Source: CAVTPU01 sp963736695
Lineage (GTDB): Bacteria > Actinomycetota > Actinomycetes > Mycobacteriales > Micromonosporaceae
Length of the DNA: 64,000 bases
Direction of reading: 5' to 3'
NCBI GenBank assembly: GCA_963736695.1
Contig: CAVTPU010000001.1
Span: 1,426,001-1,490,000 of the forward strand
This document shows positions 18,017 through 26,970 of the stretch, one piece after another. A program made the position numbers and the translations under genes. Numbering within the stretch: the stretch's first letter is position 1; each line of letters opens with the position of its first letter. Under the pieces are notes generated by a model that saw only the letters and a program-made list of their open reading frames with translations, had not been told where the DNA came from and made no database searches.

Positions 18017-18042
18017 AACAGACGTCGCAGCCACCTGATTCC
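18017..18042 (-). promoter_or_regulatory. SigR/SigH-type promoter of the sigB-like gene
   Basis: On the minus strand the sequence reads GGAAT, exactly 18 bases, then GTT, the published consensus of Streptomyces SigR and close to that of mycobacterial SigH. The expected transcript start is near 18010, giving a leader of about 43 bases to the GTG at 17967. Two tandem copies of CCTGGGAATA lie just upstream (18050-18070). Confidence 0.75.
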
Positions 18043-18130
18043 GTTCCACCCTGGGAATATCCTGGGAATACGGTGACAGAACTCTGATGGGACCTGCTTC
18101 TCCCGGTTACAACACCATCGACGGCGAGCT

Positions 18131-19402
18131 TCATTCCGGCTGGGGCGACCGGGCGAGCACCTCCACGATTCCCACGACGAGAAGAGCTACGACCGTCGCC
18201 CACAGGAGGGCACCCACGGTCGGCAGGGACAGCAGAATCATCACGAGGCCCACCACTGCGATCGCCACCACCCGCACCGGAAGTCGGAACGGATTGAGCA
18301 CCCGGGCCGTCGCAGCCGCCCACATCCCCGTGCGACTGAGGAGCCGACCGCCGGCGTCGAGCCACCGATTGCCCAGCCGACGCACCGCCCGCGCCGGCCG
18401 ATTGGATCCGGCGAGCAGCCCGCCGACGAGCGCGATAAGCGCGGCTGCGAGGAGCGTCTGGAGCGACGTGACAAGGAATCTGAGCACGGTGTCATAGATC
18501 TCGGTGACCGCCTCTGGGGAACCCGCCGCAGCCGAGGCGTGATCGAGGTAGTAGGTGCGAACGGCCGCGAACAGTCCCAGCGCGGCGATCGACAACACGG
18601 CGATCATCACCACACCGGTGATCATCGCCCGTCGGCGTTGTGGCGCGGCGAAGATGCCGCCGACGAACAACGCCAAGGCGAGCCATGGCATCCACAGCGC
18701 GCCGGTGTTGAGAATGCGGGTATAGGTGCGGAGTTTGGGCAGTTGATCCGATTGCAACAGCGTGTAGGACAACGAGACCTCGGGAACCCGGGAGGCGAGA
18801 GTGAACCCGTTGGCGACCAGGCGTTGCTTCACCTCGGTGAGCAACGCGCCGAGGTCAAGGGTGACGGTGTCACCCGAACTCTTGATGACCTGCCCTCCCT
18901 CACCCGTGAGCACGGTGACCAGGCCCTGGTGGGCTTCACGGTTGATCGTCTCCCACAGGTCACGGAACTGTTCGGTGGCGAGCAGGTCGTTGATCTGCTG
19001 CTGCAGAAACGAGGTGAGTCCCGAGACGAGCGGCGCCGTGAGGTCGGACAGCTGCGTGGGGGCACCGCGTTTCTCCAGTTGGTTGGCCAGGTCGGTGGCG
19101 AGGCCGGAGAGGTCGGTGCGGGTCACGATCTCCTGGGCGAGCCGGGCCGAAACCGCGTCCCGCACGGCTGGTTCGTCGGCGAGCGGCGCGACGGTCGCCA
19201 CGTAAGTCTCGGTGTTGAGCACCTCGGACCGCACGTAGGTCGCGGCAACCGCGAGAGTGCCGACGACAGCGGCGAGAAACAGCAATACCGTCGCTCCGGC
19301 CCACCTGCCGCGCCGACCCCAGCGCCGCGATCGAGTGGCCGTGAGCCGCAACCTCTGCAGCTCCGCGCGCTCAGCATCGGTCAAATCCTCCGGCTGACCC
19401 AT
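18131..19402 (-). CDS. Conserved actinobacterial membrane protein with large extracytoplasmic region
   Basis: A 423-residue membrane protein. The N-terminal cytosolic end (QPEDLTDAERAELQRLRLTATRSRRWGRR) is followed by one membrane helix (VLLFLAAVVGTLAVAATYV). About 180 mostly helical residues, predicted outside the membrane, carry NTETYVATVAPLADEPAVRDAVSARL. Four to five further membrane segments then lead to the C-terminus. This layout is common in uncharacterised actinobacterial proteins; no catalytic motif is visible. It is 163 bp upstream of the sigma gene on the same strand. Function unknown. Confidence 0.75.
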   Translation of the reverse strand: MGQPEDLTDAERAELQRLRLTATRSRRWGRRGRWAGATVLLFLAAVVGTLAVAATYVRSEVLNTETYVATVAPLADEPAVRDAVSARLAQEIVTRTDLSGLATDLANQLEKRGAPTQLSDLTAPLVSGLTSFLQQQINDLLATEQFRDLWETINREAHQGLVTVLTGEGGQVIKSSGDTVTLDLGALLTEVKQRLVANGFTLASRVPEVSLSYTLLQSDQLPKLRTYTRILNTGALWMPWLALALFVGGIFAAPQRRRAMITGVVMIAVLSIAALGLFAAVRTYYLDHASAAAGSPEAVTEIYDTVLRFLVTSLQTLLAAALIALVGGLLAGSNRPARAVRRLGNRWLDAGGRLLSRTGMWAAATARVLNPFRLPVRVVAIAVVGLVMILLSLPTVGALLWATVVALLVVGIVEVLARSPQPE

Positions 19403-19676
19403 CGGTCCTCCCCGAGTTCGTGCGCGGCGCGCCGCCGATCGTCCTCACAGCCACCGCACTAGCGTGATCATCGCCCCCCGAGATGACTCTTCGCCGGTGA
19501 ACTTCGGGATTTGGATGCGATCGGGGGAGTCGTTATCTCAGGATGGGCCTGGGAGGGGCGCGTTCCGGGCACGCCGGGCCACGCCCACACGGTAGGCACC
19601 GGCTGGCAGCCACCCACGATCGACGGGGGCGTGGGTGGCGCCGCCGGGACGCCGTGGGCGAGGTGAGGGGGCAACG

Positions 19677-20060
19677 ATGCGGTTCGTCATCCGGACCCTA
19701 ATCACTGCGCTCGCCTTATGGGTCGCGACCGTGCTGCCCGGCATCAGCGTCTCCGGTGGCAACGCGGGCGAGGACGCGCTCACCCTGATCGCGGTGGCGA
19801 TCATTTTCGGTTTGGTGAACGCCATCCTCAAGCCACTCGTCATGATCTTTGGATGCGTCTTCTATATCGTCACCCTCGGACTCATCGCCTTTGTGGTCAA
19901 CGCGCTGCTGTTCCTGTTCGTCGACTGGATCGCCCAGGAGCTGGGACTTCCGTTTCACGTGGCGGGCTTCTGGTCGGCCTTCTGGGGCGCGATCATCGTC
20001 AGTCTGGTGAGTTGGGCGGTCAACCTCGCTATTCCTGACCGCACGCCGACCCCACAGTGA
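19677..20060 (+). CDS. Phage holin family 4-type membrane protein
   Basis: A 127-residue protein with four hydrophobic segments, starting MRFVIRTLITALALWVATVLPG and containing the conserved GLVNAILKPLVMIFGCVFYIVTLG block of the Phage_holin_4_2 (YvlD-like) family. GAGGTGAGGGGG precedes the ATG by about 6 bases. Despite the name, such chromosomal proteins are not linked to phage genes, and none are seen here. The role is unknown; some relatives are envelope-stress induced. Confidence 0.85.
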   Translation: MRFVIRTLITALALWVATVLPGISVSGGNAGEDALTLIAVAIIFGLVNAILKPLVMIFGCVFYIVTLGLIAFVVNALLFLFVDWIAQELGLPFHVAGFWSAFWGAIIVSLVSWAVNLAIPDRTPTPQ

Positions 20061-20136
20061 CTGTTACGCCAGTCGCCCGGCCCCACGGCCAGTCACCCGA
20101 TGTCGCACTCACCCCGATGTCGCAGTGCGAATCGAC

Positions 20137-21030
20137 TCAGCCGAATCGCCCGGTGATGTAGTCCTCGGTCTTCTTCTCCCGGGGGCTGGTGAAGATCCTC
20201 GACGTCTCGTCGAACTCGATCAACTTGCCGTGCCGGACGCCCTTGTCGTCGACCTCGGCCGTGAAGAACGCCGTACGGTGACTGACGCGTGCGGCCTGCT
20301 GCATGTTGTGCGTGACGATGACGATAGTGAAGTCGGACGACAGTTCGTGCATCAGGTCTTCGATCTTGCTTGTGGCGATCGGGTCGAGAGCCGAACACGG
20401 TTCGTCCATGAGGATCACCTCGGGCCGCACCGCAATCGTGCGGGCGATGCACAGTCGCTGTTGCTGGCCCCCGGACAACGCCAGACCGCTTGCCTTGAGC
20501 TTGTCCTTGACCTCGTCCCAGAGTGCGGCCGAACGCAACGCCTGCTCGACGAGGTCATCCATGTTGTCCACCGGCATGCCGGTGACTCGCGGACCATAGG
20601 CGATGTTGTCATAAATGGACTTCGGAAACGGGTTGGGCTTCTGGAACACCATGCCGATGCGGCGCCGGACCTCGATCGGATCCACGTCCGCCGCGTAGAG
20701 GTCCTGCCCGTGATAGGTCACCCGGCCGCTTACCCGGGCACCGGGCACCAGGTCGTTCATGCGATTCAACGAACGAAGAATCGTGCTCTTGCCACAGCCG
20801 GACGGCCCGATCATCGCGGTGATCTCATTGCGGGCGACGGGCATCGTGGTGCTGCTCACCGCCTCATAGTCACCATAGAAGACACTCACTCCGGAGAGCT
20901 CCATGATCGGCGCCGAATCCGCCTGGCCGGCTGGTGACGGCGCGTCGACGCCGAACCCGGAATTCGTCGAACCGGGCGGCCGGACGGTGACGCCGAGGTG
21001 CACCGCCGGTCGCGACGTGGTCGTGGTCAT
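20137..21030 (-). CDS. pstB: Phosphate ABC transporter ATP-binding protein PstB
   Basis: ATPase of the high-affinity phosphate importer. Walker [10 protein letters not shown], the family-specific [18 protein letters not shown], the signature LSGGQQQRL, Walker [14 protein letters not shown] and the H-loop THN are present. The ATG chosen has GGGGG about 7 bases upstream and gives a 40-residue N-terminal extension ([13 protein letters not shown]...) before the ABC domain; an in-frame ATG at 21075 adds 15 more residues. It is the last gene of pstSCAB. No phoU is adjacent. Confidence 0.95.
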   Translation of the reverse strand: MTTTTSRPAVHLGVTVRPPGSTNSGFGVDAPSPAGQADSAPIMELSGVSVFYGDYEAVSSTTMPVARNEITAMIGPSGCGKSTILRSLNRMNDLVPGARVSGRVTYHGQDLYAADVDPIEVRRRIGMVFQKPNPFPKSIYDNIAYGPRVTGMPVDNMDDLVEQALRSAALWDEVKDKLKASGLALSGGQQQRLCIARTIAVRPEVILMDEPCSALDPIATSKIEDLMHELSSDFTIVIVTHNMQQAARVSHRTAFFTAEVDDKGVRHGKLIEFDETSRIFTSPREKKTEDYITGRFG

Positions 21031-21081
21031 ATCGGCCCCCTGTCGAGGTAGATCGTCGGGCGAGGTCGGTCGCATCGCATC

Positions 21082-22011
21082 TCACCACTTCTTTCGAAAA
21101 GCGTTGCGCACGATGATTGCGATCGAGTTGAGCACGAGAACGATGCCGAGCAGCAACACGATCGCGGCGGCGCCGAGCGCCTGGAAACCCGCTTGGGCTT
21201 CGGAGATCAAGCTATAGATCTGAATAGGCAATGTGGTGTATCGGTCCATGAGGCCGGTGGGGTTGGTCACGACGAAGGTCACCGCGCCGAGCACGATCAG
21301 AGGCGCGGCCTCCCCGATCGCCCGGGATATCGCGAGAATCGAGCCGGTCGCGATGCCCGGCACCGCCGCGGGCAATACCTGCCGGGAGACGGTCTGCCAC
21401 TTCGTCGCACCCAACGCATAGGACGCCTGCCGGATCGATTGCGGCACCGCCCGGATCGCCTCCCTCGTGGCGATGATCACCACGGGCAACACGAGCAGCC
21501 CCAGAACGATGGCGGCCGTGATGATGGAGAAGCCGAGCCCGAGCTGCCGAGCGACGACGCCGAGGCCGAGAATGCCAAAGATGATCGACGGGACCCCGGC
21601 AAGGTTCTGAATGTTGAGCTCGAGCAGCCGGTTATACCACCTGGTGTTGTCGGCGTACTCCTCCAGATAGATGGCGCTGAGCACCCCCGTCGGAAGGCAG
21701 ATAGCCGCGGTCAGCAAAATCACCCACAGGGTTCCGGTGATCGCGGACTGCACGCCGGCTTGCTCCAGCCGGGATACCCGACCGGTCGGCATGTTCTGCC
21801 ACAACCGCGGGTCGAGACGATCCCATCCGCGGTAGACGGCGTAGGCGATCAACCAGGCGAGGAACAGGAACGCGATGGTCAGACACGCCTGCAAGGTGAT
21901 CCGGAAGACAAGGTCACCGACGCGGACCCGGCGCCGGGTGAGGACGGTGCCATCCGCCACAGGCGGGGCCGATGTGGGCGGGGCCGGACGGGTGGCAGCG
22001 GGCGCGGTCAC
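21082..22011 (-). CDS. pstA: Phosphate ABC transporter permease PstA
   Basis: Inner-membrane permease of 309 residues with six predicted helices. It has the PstA-type segments GVLSAIYLEEYADNTRW and VPSIIFGILGLGV and the cytosolic EAA loop SIRQASYALGATKWQT, which docks on PstB. The Thr/Pro/Ala-rich N-terminus is cytosolic. It overlaps the pstC stop by 4 bases and precedes pstB. Confidence 0.95.
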   Translation of the reverse strand: MTAPAATRPAPPTSAPPVADGTVLTRRRVRVGDLVFRITLQACLTIAFLFLAWLIAYAVYRGWDRLDPRLWQNMPTGRVSRLEQAGVQSAITGTLWVILLTAAICLPTGVLSAIYLEEYADNTRWYNRLLELNIQNLAGVPSIIFGILGLGVVARQLGLGFSIITAAIVLGLLVLPVVIIATREAIRAVPQSIRQASYALGATKWQTVSRQVLPAAVPGIATGSILAISRAIGEAAPLIVLGAVTFVVTNPTGLMDRYTTLPIQIYSLISEAQAGFQALGAAAIVLLLGIVLVLNSIAIIVRNAFRKKW

Positions 22012-22955
22012 TCGTACACCTCTCGGAATCGACGGACCAGGCGGATCGAGAACGCGTTGAGCACGAAGGTGAAGGCGAACAGCAACAATCCGACGGCGAA
22101 GACCGTGGTGTAGTCGATGGAGTCGACCGGAATGTCACCGGACGCGACGCTGGCGATATAAGCAGTCATGGTCGCCGCCCCGTGAATCGGGTTGAGATCC
22201 ACCCCGTCGGAGGTCAGACCACCCGCGATAGTCACGATCATCGTCTCACCGAGCGCCCGGGACAGGCCGAGCACGAATGAGGCGACGATGCCGGAGATGG
22301 CGGCCGGAACCACCACTTTGGTGGCGACCTGCATCGGCGACGACGCCAAGGCGTAGGCGCCCTCCCGGAGGCTGCGCGGCACGGCGCTCATCGCGTCTTC
22401 GGAGAGGCTCGCCACCGTCGGGATGATCATGATGCCCATGACGATGCCGGCGACCAGCAGATTCTGAAAGTCGGGAGTCTCCGCTCCCGGCCAGTATTTC
22501 TGCAGCAGCGGGTTGATCGCCGACAAAGCGAAGAAGCCATAGACCACGGTCGGAATGCCGGCGAGAATCTCCAGCACCGGTTTGAGAATGCGGCGCCCCC
22601 GGTCCGAGGCGTACTCGGCGAGATAGATCGCCGAACCGAGCCCCAACGGAATCGCGACGACGACAGCGATCAGTGTGCTGATGATCGTCGCGGTGACGAG
22701 TGGCATGACACCGTAGTGCTTGTCGGAGAAGGTCGGCGTCCACCGGGTCGACGTGACGAACTCCACGAGGCTCACCTCGCGAAAGAACCGGATCGATGGC
22801 AGCACCAAGGAGACGACGATGCCGATCGTCGTCGCGACCGACACCGACGCCGCGACCACCAACAGGACCTCGATGATCCGCTCGCCCACACGGCGGCGGC
22901 CCCGCCGCAGGGAGACGATCCCTGCGGCGGGGTTGATGACGTCGCGGATGGCCAC
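22008..22955 (-). CDS. pstC: Phosphate ABC transporter permease PstC
   Basis: Permease of 315 residues forming the phosphate channel with PstA. It shows PLGLGSAIYLAEYASDRGRR, ILAGIPTVVYGFFAL and the EAA-type loop PRSLREGAYALASSPMQV. The ATG lies 1 base after the pstS stop, so it is tightly coupled to pstS. Confidence 0.95.
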   Translation of the reverse strand: MAIRDVINPAAGIVSLRRGRRRVGERIIEVLLVVAASVSVATTIGIVVSLVLPSIRFFREVSLVEFVTSTRWTPTFSDKHYGVMPLVTATIISTLIAVVVAIPLGLGSAIYLAEYASDRGRRILKPVLEILAGIPTVVYGFFALSAINPLLQKYWPGAETPDFQNLLVAGIVMGIMIIPTVASLSEDAMSAVPRSLREGAYALASSPMQVATKVVVPAAISGIVASFVLGLSRALGETMIVTIAGGLTSDGVDLNPIHGAATMTAYIASVASGDIPVDSIDYTTVFAVGLLLFAFTFVLNAFSIRLVRRFREVYE

Positions 22956-22956
22956 G

Positions 22957-23925
22957 TCAGCCCTTCTTCAACGACTCGACTTCGCTCGTGAGCGTCGTCT
23001 TCTGGGCGGGGGTGAGAGCGATGTACTTCGCCTCGGTGACGATCTCATCGATCTTGGTGGCGTAGAACTCCACGAAGCCCTTGACCTGCGGCTTCGTGAT
23101 CGACTTCTGGCTCACATAGATGAACAGCGGGCGGGACAGCGGCTTGTAGGTGCCGTCCTGAGCGGCGGCCGCGCTCGGCTCGACACAGCCCGCGCCACCG
23201 TCGATCTTGAGGACCTTCAGCTTGTCCTTGTTCTCCTCGAAGTAGGTGAATCCGAAGTAGCCCAGACCACCCTTCGATCCGGCGACACCCTGCACGAGGA
23301 CGTTGTCGTTCTCCGACGCGGTGTAGTCGGAACGGCTCTTGTCCTCTTCGCCGTTGATCTCCTTGGTGAAGAAGTCGAACGTGCCCGAGTCGGTGCCCGG
23401 GCCGAAGAGCTTGAGCGGCTCGTCCGGGAAGGACGCGTCCACCTCTTTCCAGCTCTTGACGGTCGAGCCCTGGTCCCAGATCTTCTTCAGTTGGGCGGTG
23501 GTGAGGCACTGCGCCCAGGTGTTGTCCTTGCTGACGACGACCGACAGAGCGTCGTTGGCGACGAGGAGCTCCGAGAACTTGATCCCGGCGGCCTCACACG
23601 CGGCCTTTTCCTTGTCCTTGATCTTGCGCGAGGCGTCCGAGATGTCGGTTTCGCCCTTGCAGAACTTCTCGAACCCGCCGCCGGTGCCCGAGGTGCCGAC
23701 GGTGACGTTCACCCCCGACTGCTCCTCACGGAAGATGTCCGCCGCCGCCTTGCTCAGCGGGGCCACGGTGCTCGACCCGTCGATAGCGACCGCGCCGCTG
23801 AGCTTGGGCGCATCGCTGGCCGAATCGCCCGCCGTGGTCTTATCGCCGCTGCCGCACGCGGCAGCCGCCAAGGTCATCGCGAGGACGGCCGCCACCGGGC
23901 CGAGGCGTCGCAGTGTCCTGGTCAC
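22957..23925 (-). CDS. pstS: Phosphate-binding lipoprotein PstS
   Basis: Extracytoplasmic phosphate receptor, 322 residues. A basic start (VTRTLRRLG) and hydrophobic segment lead to the lipobox LAAAACGSG, whose Cys would be lipid-modified. Phosphate-binding blocks include IDGSSTVAPLSKAAA, VGTSGTGGGFEKFC with DISDASR, and GTDSGTFDFF. The GTG chosen has GGGAG 10 bases upstream and is followed by a normal signal peptide; the longer open frame to 24054 runs through the promoter region. Expression should respond to phosphate starvation through the PHO box about 70 bases upstream. Confidence 0.93.
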   Translation of the reverse strand: MTRTLRRLGPVAAVLAMTLAAAACGSGDKTTAGDSASDAPKLSGAVAIDGSSTVAPLSKAAADIFREEQSGVNVTVGTSGTGGGFEKFCKGETDISDASRKIKDKEKAACEAAGIKFSELLVANDALSVVVSKDNTWAQCLTTAQLKKIWDQGSTVKSWKEVDASFPDEPLKLFGPGTDSGTFDFFTKEINGEEDKSRSDYTASENDNVLVQGVAGSKGGLGYFGFTYFEENKDKLKVLKIDGGAGCVEPSAAAAQDGTYKPLSRPLFIYVSQKSITKPQVKGFVEFYATKIDEIVTEAKYIALTPAQKTTLTSEVESLKKG

Positions 23926-24276
23926 GTCTTGTGTGCTCCCTAGATCAGAAATCTTTTGGGTTAGTGATGCGCCCATGGAAAACTCACAACATGAGTGCCC
24001 GGGGAACCGATGGTGAACACAGCCTGAACGCCAGCGGATACTTTCCCCGCCCACCAGCCCTCACGCTGGGCCATCACCCCTCCCGGGGTGGCTTGAACCG
24101 ATCGGCTGCGCCTCCGCGCAGACCGCCGCGGTGACGTCACGCCCGCACGAAGACGATTTCCGGGTACGCGGGAACCTGCCCACAACCGCCGACCGGCGAT
24201 CGCCGGTTCGCACAATCCACAACAGACGCACCACAGTGGACCGTCCAGAGTCGGACGCCCTACCGCATCACACCGC
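23926..24276. other. Intergenic region upstream of pstS
   Basis: A 351-base gap between the ABC-2 permease stop and the pstS start. It holds the PHO box and pstS leader in the half near pstS. From about 24040 to 24276 I see no credible reading frame, hairpin or repeat. Confidence 0.6.
23997..24029 (-). promoter_or_regulatory. PHO box (PhoP operator) of pstS, three 11-bp units
   Basis: On the minus strand three contiguous 11-bp direct repeats read GTTCAGGCTGT, GTTCACCATCG and GTTCCCCGGGC. They match the Streptomyces PhoP unit GTTCACC-N4; the third is weakest. The array ends about 70 bases before the pstS start, the usual place for phosphate-starvation activation. Confidence 0.82.
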
Positions 24277-25347
24277 TCAGGACTCGTCCCAACGGAAGAG
24301 CCAGACCGCGATCGTGGTCACGACCGCCGTGAATCCGAGCAGAATGCCAAGCTGGGGCAGCACACTCGCGGGCCCCTCACCGCGAACCATGACCGCTTGC
24401 ATGCCATCAACGAGATGGCGTAACGGCAGCGCCTGCGAGACGGCACGTAGCCACCCGGGGGCGTCATCCATCGGGAAGAACGCGCCAGAGAGGAACGCCA
24501 TGGGCAACACGATGAGGTTGGCCACCGCGCTCGCCGCCTCGGGCGTGTTGGTGAATGATCCGGCGAGCATGCCCAGGGAGAGGAAGGCGAGAGTCCCGGC
24601 GATCACCAGCGGAACCACCATCCACCAATACGAGGAGAGCCGCAGTCCGAAGTAAGGGATCAGGGCGACACCGATGAAGATGGCGGTCTGTGCCAGAGCG
24701 ATCGCGACGCTCACACCGACACGCGCCGCGGTGACGCTGAGGATGTTGACAGGCGCCAGGCGCAGGCGTCGCAGGATCTTCTTCTGCCGCCAGCCGACCA
24801 GGGTCAGCGCGGCACCGAACATCGCGCCCGAGGCGATCGCCCAGCCGAGCAGCCCGGGTGTCATGTATTGGATCGTCTCCAACGACTCGTCTTCGACCTG
24901 TTCCGACCTGAGCTCAAACGCTGGTGTCGTCACGCCGGCCGCCGCGAGGTTGCCGGTCTGCACCAACGAGTCGAACAGTCCATGGACGGTGCCGGCGGTG
25001 ACCTGGTCGGCAGCCGAATAATGCAACACCACGGTCGTTCCGACCTGCTCGACCGCGGCGTCCACATCGCCGGACCGAACCCGGTCCAGCGCGTCGTCGC
25101 GATTGTTCGCCTTGGTGACGGCGAGGATCTCGTCGAGCTCAGCACGGCCGGGGCCCTGGATCTGGTCGAGCACCGAGACCGAGCCGATCTGGACGATCTC
25201 GGACTTGGGCGCGGTCGGGTTCTTGAAGAGGGCACCGAAGAGGACGAGGAACATCAGGGGAAAGAGAATCGTGAAGAACAGCGAGGCCTTGTCCCGAACG
25301 AAGCCAAGGGCGATCGCCCGAGCCAGACTCATCATGCCGCCGGTCAC
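24277..25347 (-). CDS. ABC-2 type transporter permease
   Basis: Permease of 356 residues for an exporter. One N-terminal membrane segment (SLFFTILFPLMFLVLFGALF) is followed by an extracytoplasmic domain of about 150 residues (KSEIVQIGSVSVLDQ...), then five membrane segments, the usual YhgE/DrrB-like arrangement. The GTG chosen overlaps the stop of the ATPase gene by 4 bases and has GGGAG 8 bases upstream; ATG 25335 is an alternative. The longer open frame to 25668 is antisense-like. The cargo is unknown; it may serve the M50/leader-peptide genes upstream on the same strand. Confidence 0.88.
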   Translation of the reverse strand: MTGGMMSLARAIALGFVRDKASLFFTILFPLMFLVLFGALFKNPTAPKSEIVQIGSVSVLDQIQGPGRAELDEILAVTKANNRDDALDRVRSGDVDAAVEQVGTTVVLHYSAADQVTAGTVHGLFDSLVQTGNLAAAGVTTPAFELRSEQVEDESLETIQYMTPGLLGWAIASGAMFGAALTLVGWRQKKILRRLRLAPVNILSVTAARVGVSVAIALAQTAIFIGVALIPYFGLRLSSYWWMVVPLVIAGTLAFLSLGMLAGSFTNTPEAASAVANLIVLPMAFLSGAFFPMDDAPGWLRAVSQALPLRHLVDGMQAVMVRGEGPASVLPQLGILLGFTAVVTTIAVWLFRWDES

Positions 25348-26258
25348 GCGCGATACTCCCGTCCAGTGAGTTCGAGAAAGACGTCTTCGAGGGTCGCGCC
25401 ACTCACCGCGAGACCGCGCAATGACCGCCGGTCTGCCAGCTCCGCCAGAACCAGAGCGGGGGCTCGGGTCGAGATCGTCAAGGACACTCCGTCGTCGTCG
25501 ATCGTGGCCTGCGGTTCCACCGTCGCGAATAGCGCACGGGCCGCCTCTTCGCTCATCGTCGTCCGTTCGATTGAGATGCGGGTCGGCGCGTCCAAGTCCC
25601 GCACGAGTGTTGCCGGCGCGCCCACCCGAAGTATCCGACCGCTGTCCATAATGGCCACACGGTCGCACAGATGCTCGGCCTCATCGAGATAGTGCGTGGT
25701 CAACACGACCGTGCGGCCCTCGTCGTTGATGGCCCGCAGCACGTCCCAGAGATTGCGCCGGGCCTGCGGGTCGAGTCCGGCGGTCGGTTCGTCGAGGAAA
25801 ACGAGGTCCGGATCGTGCACGAGGGCGCACGCGATGGACAGCCGCTGCGCTTGGCCGCCGGAGAGTTTCTCCGTGCGCACCTGCGCCTTGTCCGTCAAAC
25901 CGACCAGGTCGAGCTTCGCGTCGGCCGCCGCGGCGCCGACCCCATACAGAGACGCGACCGTACGGATCTGTTCGCGTGCGGTGAGCTTCTCGAAGAAGCT
26001 CGTGGCCTGCAACTGCACCCCGATGCGCGGCAATAGCCGGGGATTGCGCGGCCACGGCGACTCACCGAAGACCCGCACCTCTCCCCGATCGGGACGGCGA
26101 AGACCCTCAATGATCTCCAGGGTGGTGGTTTTGCCCGCACCGTTCGGCCCCAAGATGCCGAGAAACTCTCCGGCCGAGACCTCAAATGACACCCCATCGA
26201 CGGCCGTGGTCTCACCATATGCCTTGTGGACGTCAGTGACCGTGATCGTGGGACCCAT
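25344..26258 (-). CDS. ABC transporter ATP-binding protein (DrrA-like)
   Basis: ATPase subunit of 304 residues for the coupled ABC-2 permease. Walker A is GPNGAGKTT, the signature LSGGQAQRL, Walker B LVFLDEPTAGLDP and the H-loop TTHYLDEAEHL. After the ABC domain there is a DrrA-type C-terminal part (ISIERTTMSEEAARALF...LEDVFLELTGREYRA). No Shine-Dalgarno is visible. TAGAGT lies 7 bases before the ATG, so a leaderless transcript is possible in addition to read-through from the gene 58 bases upstream. Substrate unknown. Confidence 0.92.
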   Translation of the reverse strand: MGPTITVTDVHKAYGETTAVDGVSFEVSAGEFLGILGPNGAGKTTTLEIIEGLRRPDRGEVRVFGESPWPRNPRLLPRIGVQLQATSFFEKLTAREQIRTVASLYGVGAAAADAKLDLVGLTDKAQVRTEKLSGGQAQRLSIACALVHDPDLVFLDEPTAGLDPQARRNLWDVLRAINDEGRTVVLTTHYLDEAEHLCDRVAIMDSGRILRVGAPATLVRDLDAPTRISIERTTMSEEAARALFATVEPQATIDDDGVSLTISTRAPALVLAELADRRSLRGLAVSGATLEDVFLELTGREYRA

Positions 26259-26316
26259 GGCCGCGACTCTATCTGACGCACACCAATGCGACCGGACCTG
26301 AGCGGCCCTCGGGGGT

Positions 26317-26952
26317 TCAGGTCAGCGGACCACGACGATCCATCCACCCATCTCCGGTGTCGTCGTGCATTCGGGTGTCGAGGCGACCGTCCCCGTCGGT
26401 GTCGAAGTCGGCGGAGTCCACGAGGCCGTCCCGGTCAACGTCATGTCCGACGAAATCGATTGATCCGTCCTCGTTCCGGTCGACGAGGATATCCACTCCA
26501 CCGTCGGACCGTTCGTGGGCCACGTATGGATCCCATCGATGGTCTCCGTCCACGTCGACCTCGGTCCGATAGTCCGCCGCGACCTCGGGTGCCGGGGCGG
26601 GCACCGCCACTCCTGAACGCGGATTCGGAATAAGGTGTTGTTGTCCGACTGGTTCGGGCACCGGGGTGAGGTTCTGCGTTCCGGACGGACCGCCGGGAGA
26701 CCCGCCGCCCGATGCTCCGAAACCGAATGCGGACAGAACCGGTCCGAGCAACCCCACCATGGTCGACTTGGAGGTGCGATCCTCCACCAAGTGATTGCTG
26801 TCGGCCCCGCTGACGAGCTGGGCGCGCAGCAGATCGCGTTCGGCCTCGTCGAGCGAGAATCGCGCGAGGGTGGTGTCCGGATCGGCGGCGAGCGCGACCC
26901 GGAACGCCTCGTCGGTCAATAACCGTTCGAGAACCTCATCGAAATCGGACAT
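26317..26952 (-). CDS. Protein with RiPP-leader-like N-terminus and calcium-loop repeats
   Basis: A 211-residue protein of unusual make-up. Residues 1-45 (SDFDEVLERLLTDEAF, then ALAADPDTTLARFSLDEAERD) resemble the helical leader of nitrile-hydratase/LigA-like RiPP precursors. A conserved-looking VEDRTSKSTMVGLLG and a Gly/Ser/Pro linker follow. The C-terminal 80 residues hold five Asp-rich loops of EF-hand or thrombospondin-3 type: DVDGDHRWD, DRNEDGSID, DVDRDGLVD, DTDGDGRLD and DDTGDGWMD. No classical signal peptide is present, so export would need a dedicated system. It lies 18 bases after the zinc-ribbon gene and 58 before the ABC ATPase. Calcium binding and a precursor role are inferences. 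Confidence 0.7.
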   Translation of the reverse strand: MSDFDEVLERLLTDEAFRVALAADPDTTLARFSLDEAERDLLRAQLVSGADSNHLVEDRTSKSTMVGLLGPVLSAFGFGASGGGSPGGPSGTQNLTPVPEPVGQQHLIPNPRSGVAVPAPAPEVAADYRTEVDVDGDHRWDPYVAHERSDGGVDILVDRNEDGSIDFVGHDVDRDGLVDSADFDTDGDGRLDTRMHDDTGDGWMDRRGPLT

Positions 26953-26970
26953 GCCCGCATCCTAGGCCCG

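Noticed and set aside
18018..18018. TTG start for the SigB-like gene
   Set aside because: It would lie inside the -10 of the SigR-type promoter, so it could not be in the transcript.
18050..18071. Plus-strand GGAAT motifs as promoters of a rightward gene
   Set aside because: The correct 18-base spacing to GTT is absent on that strand and no rightward gene follows.
19677..20060. Prophage remnant because of the holin-family protein
   Set aside because: No phage structural, integrase or lysin genes or attachment repeats are nearby; this family is common in bacterial chromosomes.
20061..20136. Direct repeat CCGATGTCGCA twice between the holin-like gene and pstB
   Set aside because: Two short copies in a 76-bp convergent gap are more likely chance or part of a weak terminator than a meaningful element.
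22720..23943. 407-residue plus-strand frame over pstC-pstS
   Set aside because: It is an antisense shadow; pstC and pstS are unambiguous on the minus strand.
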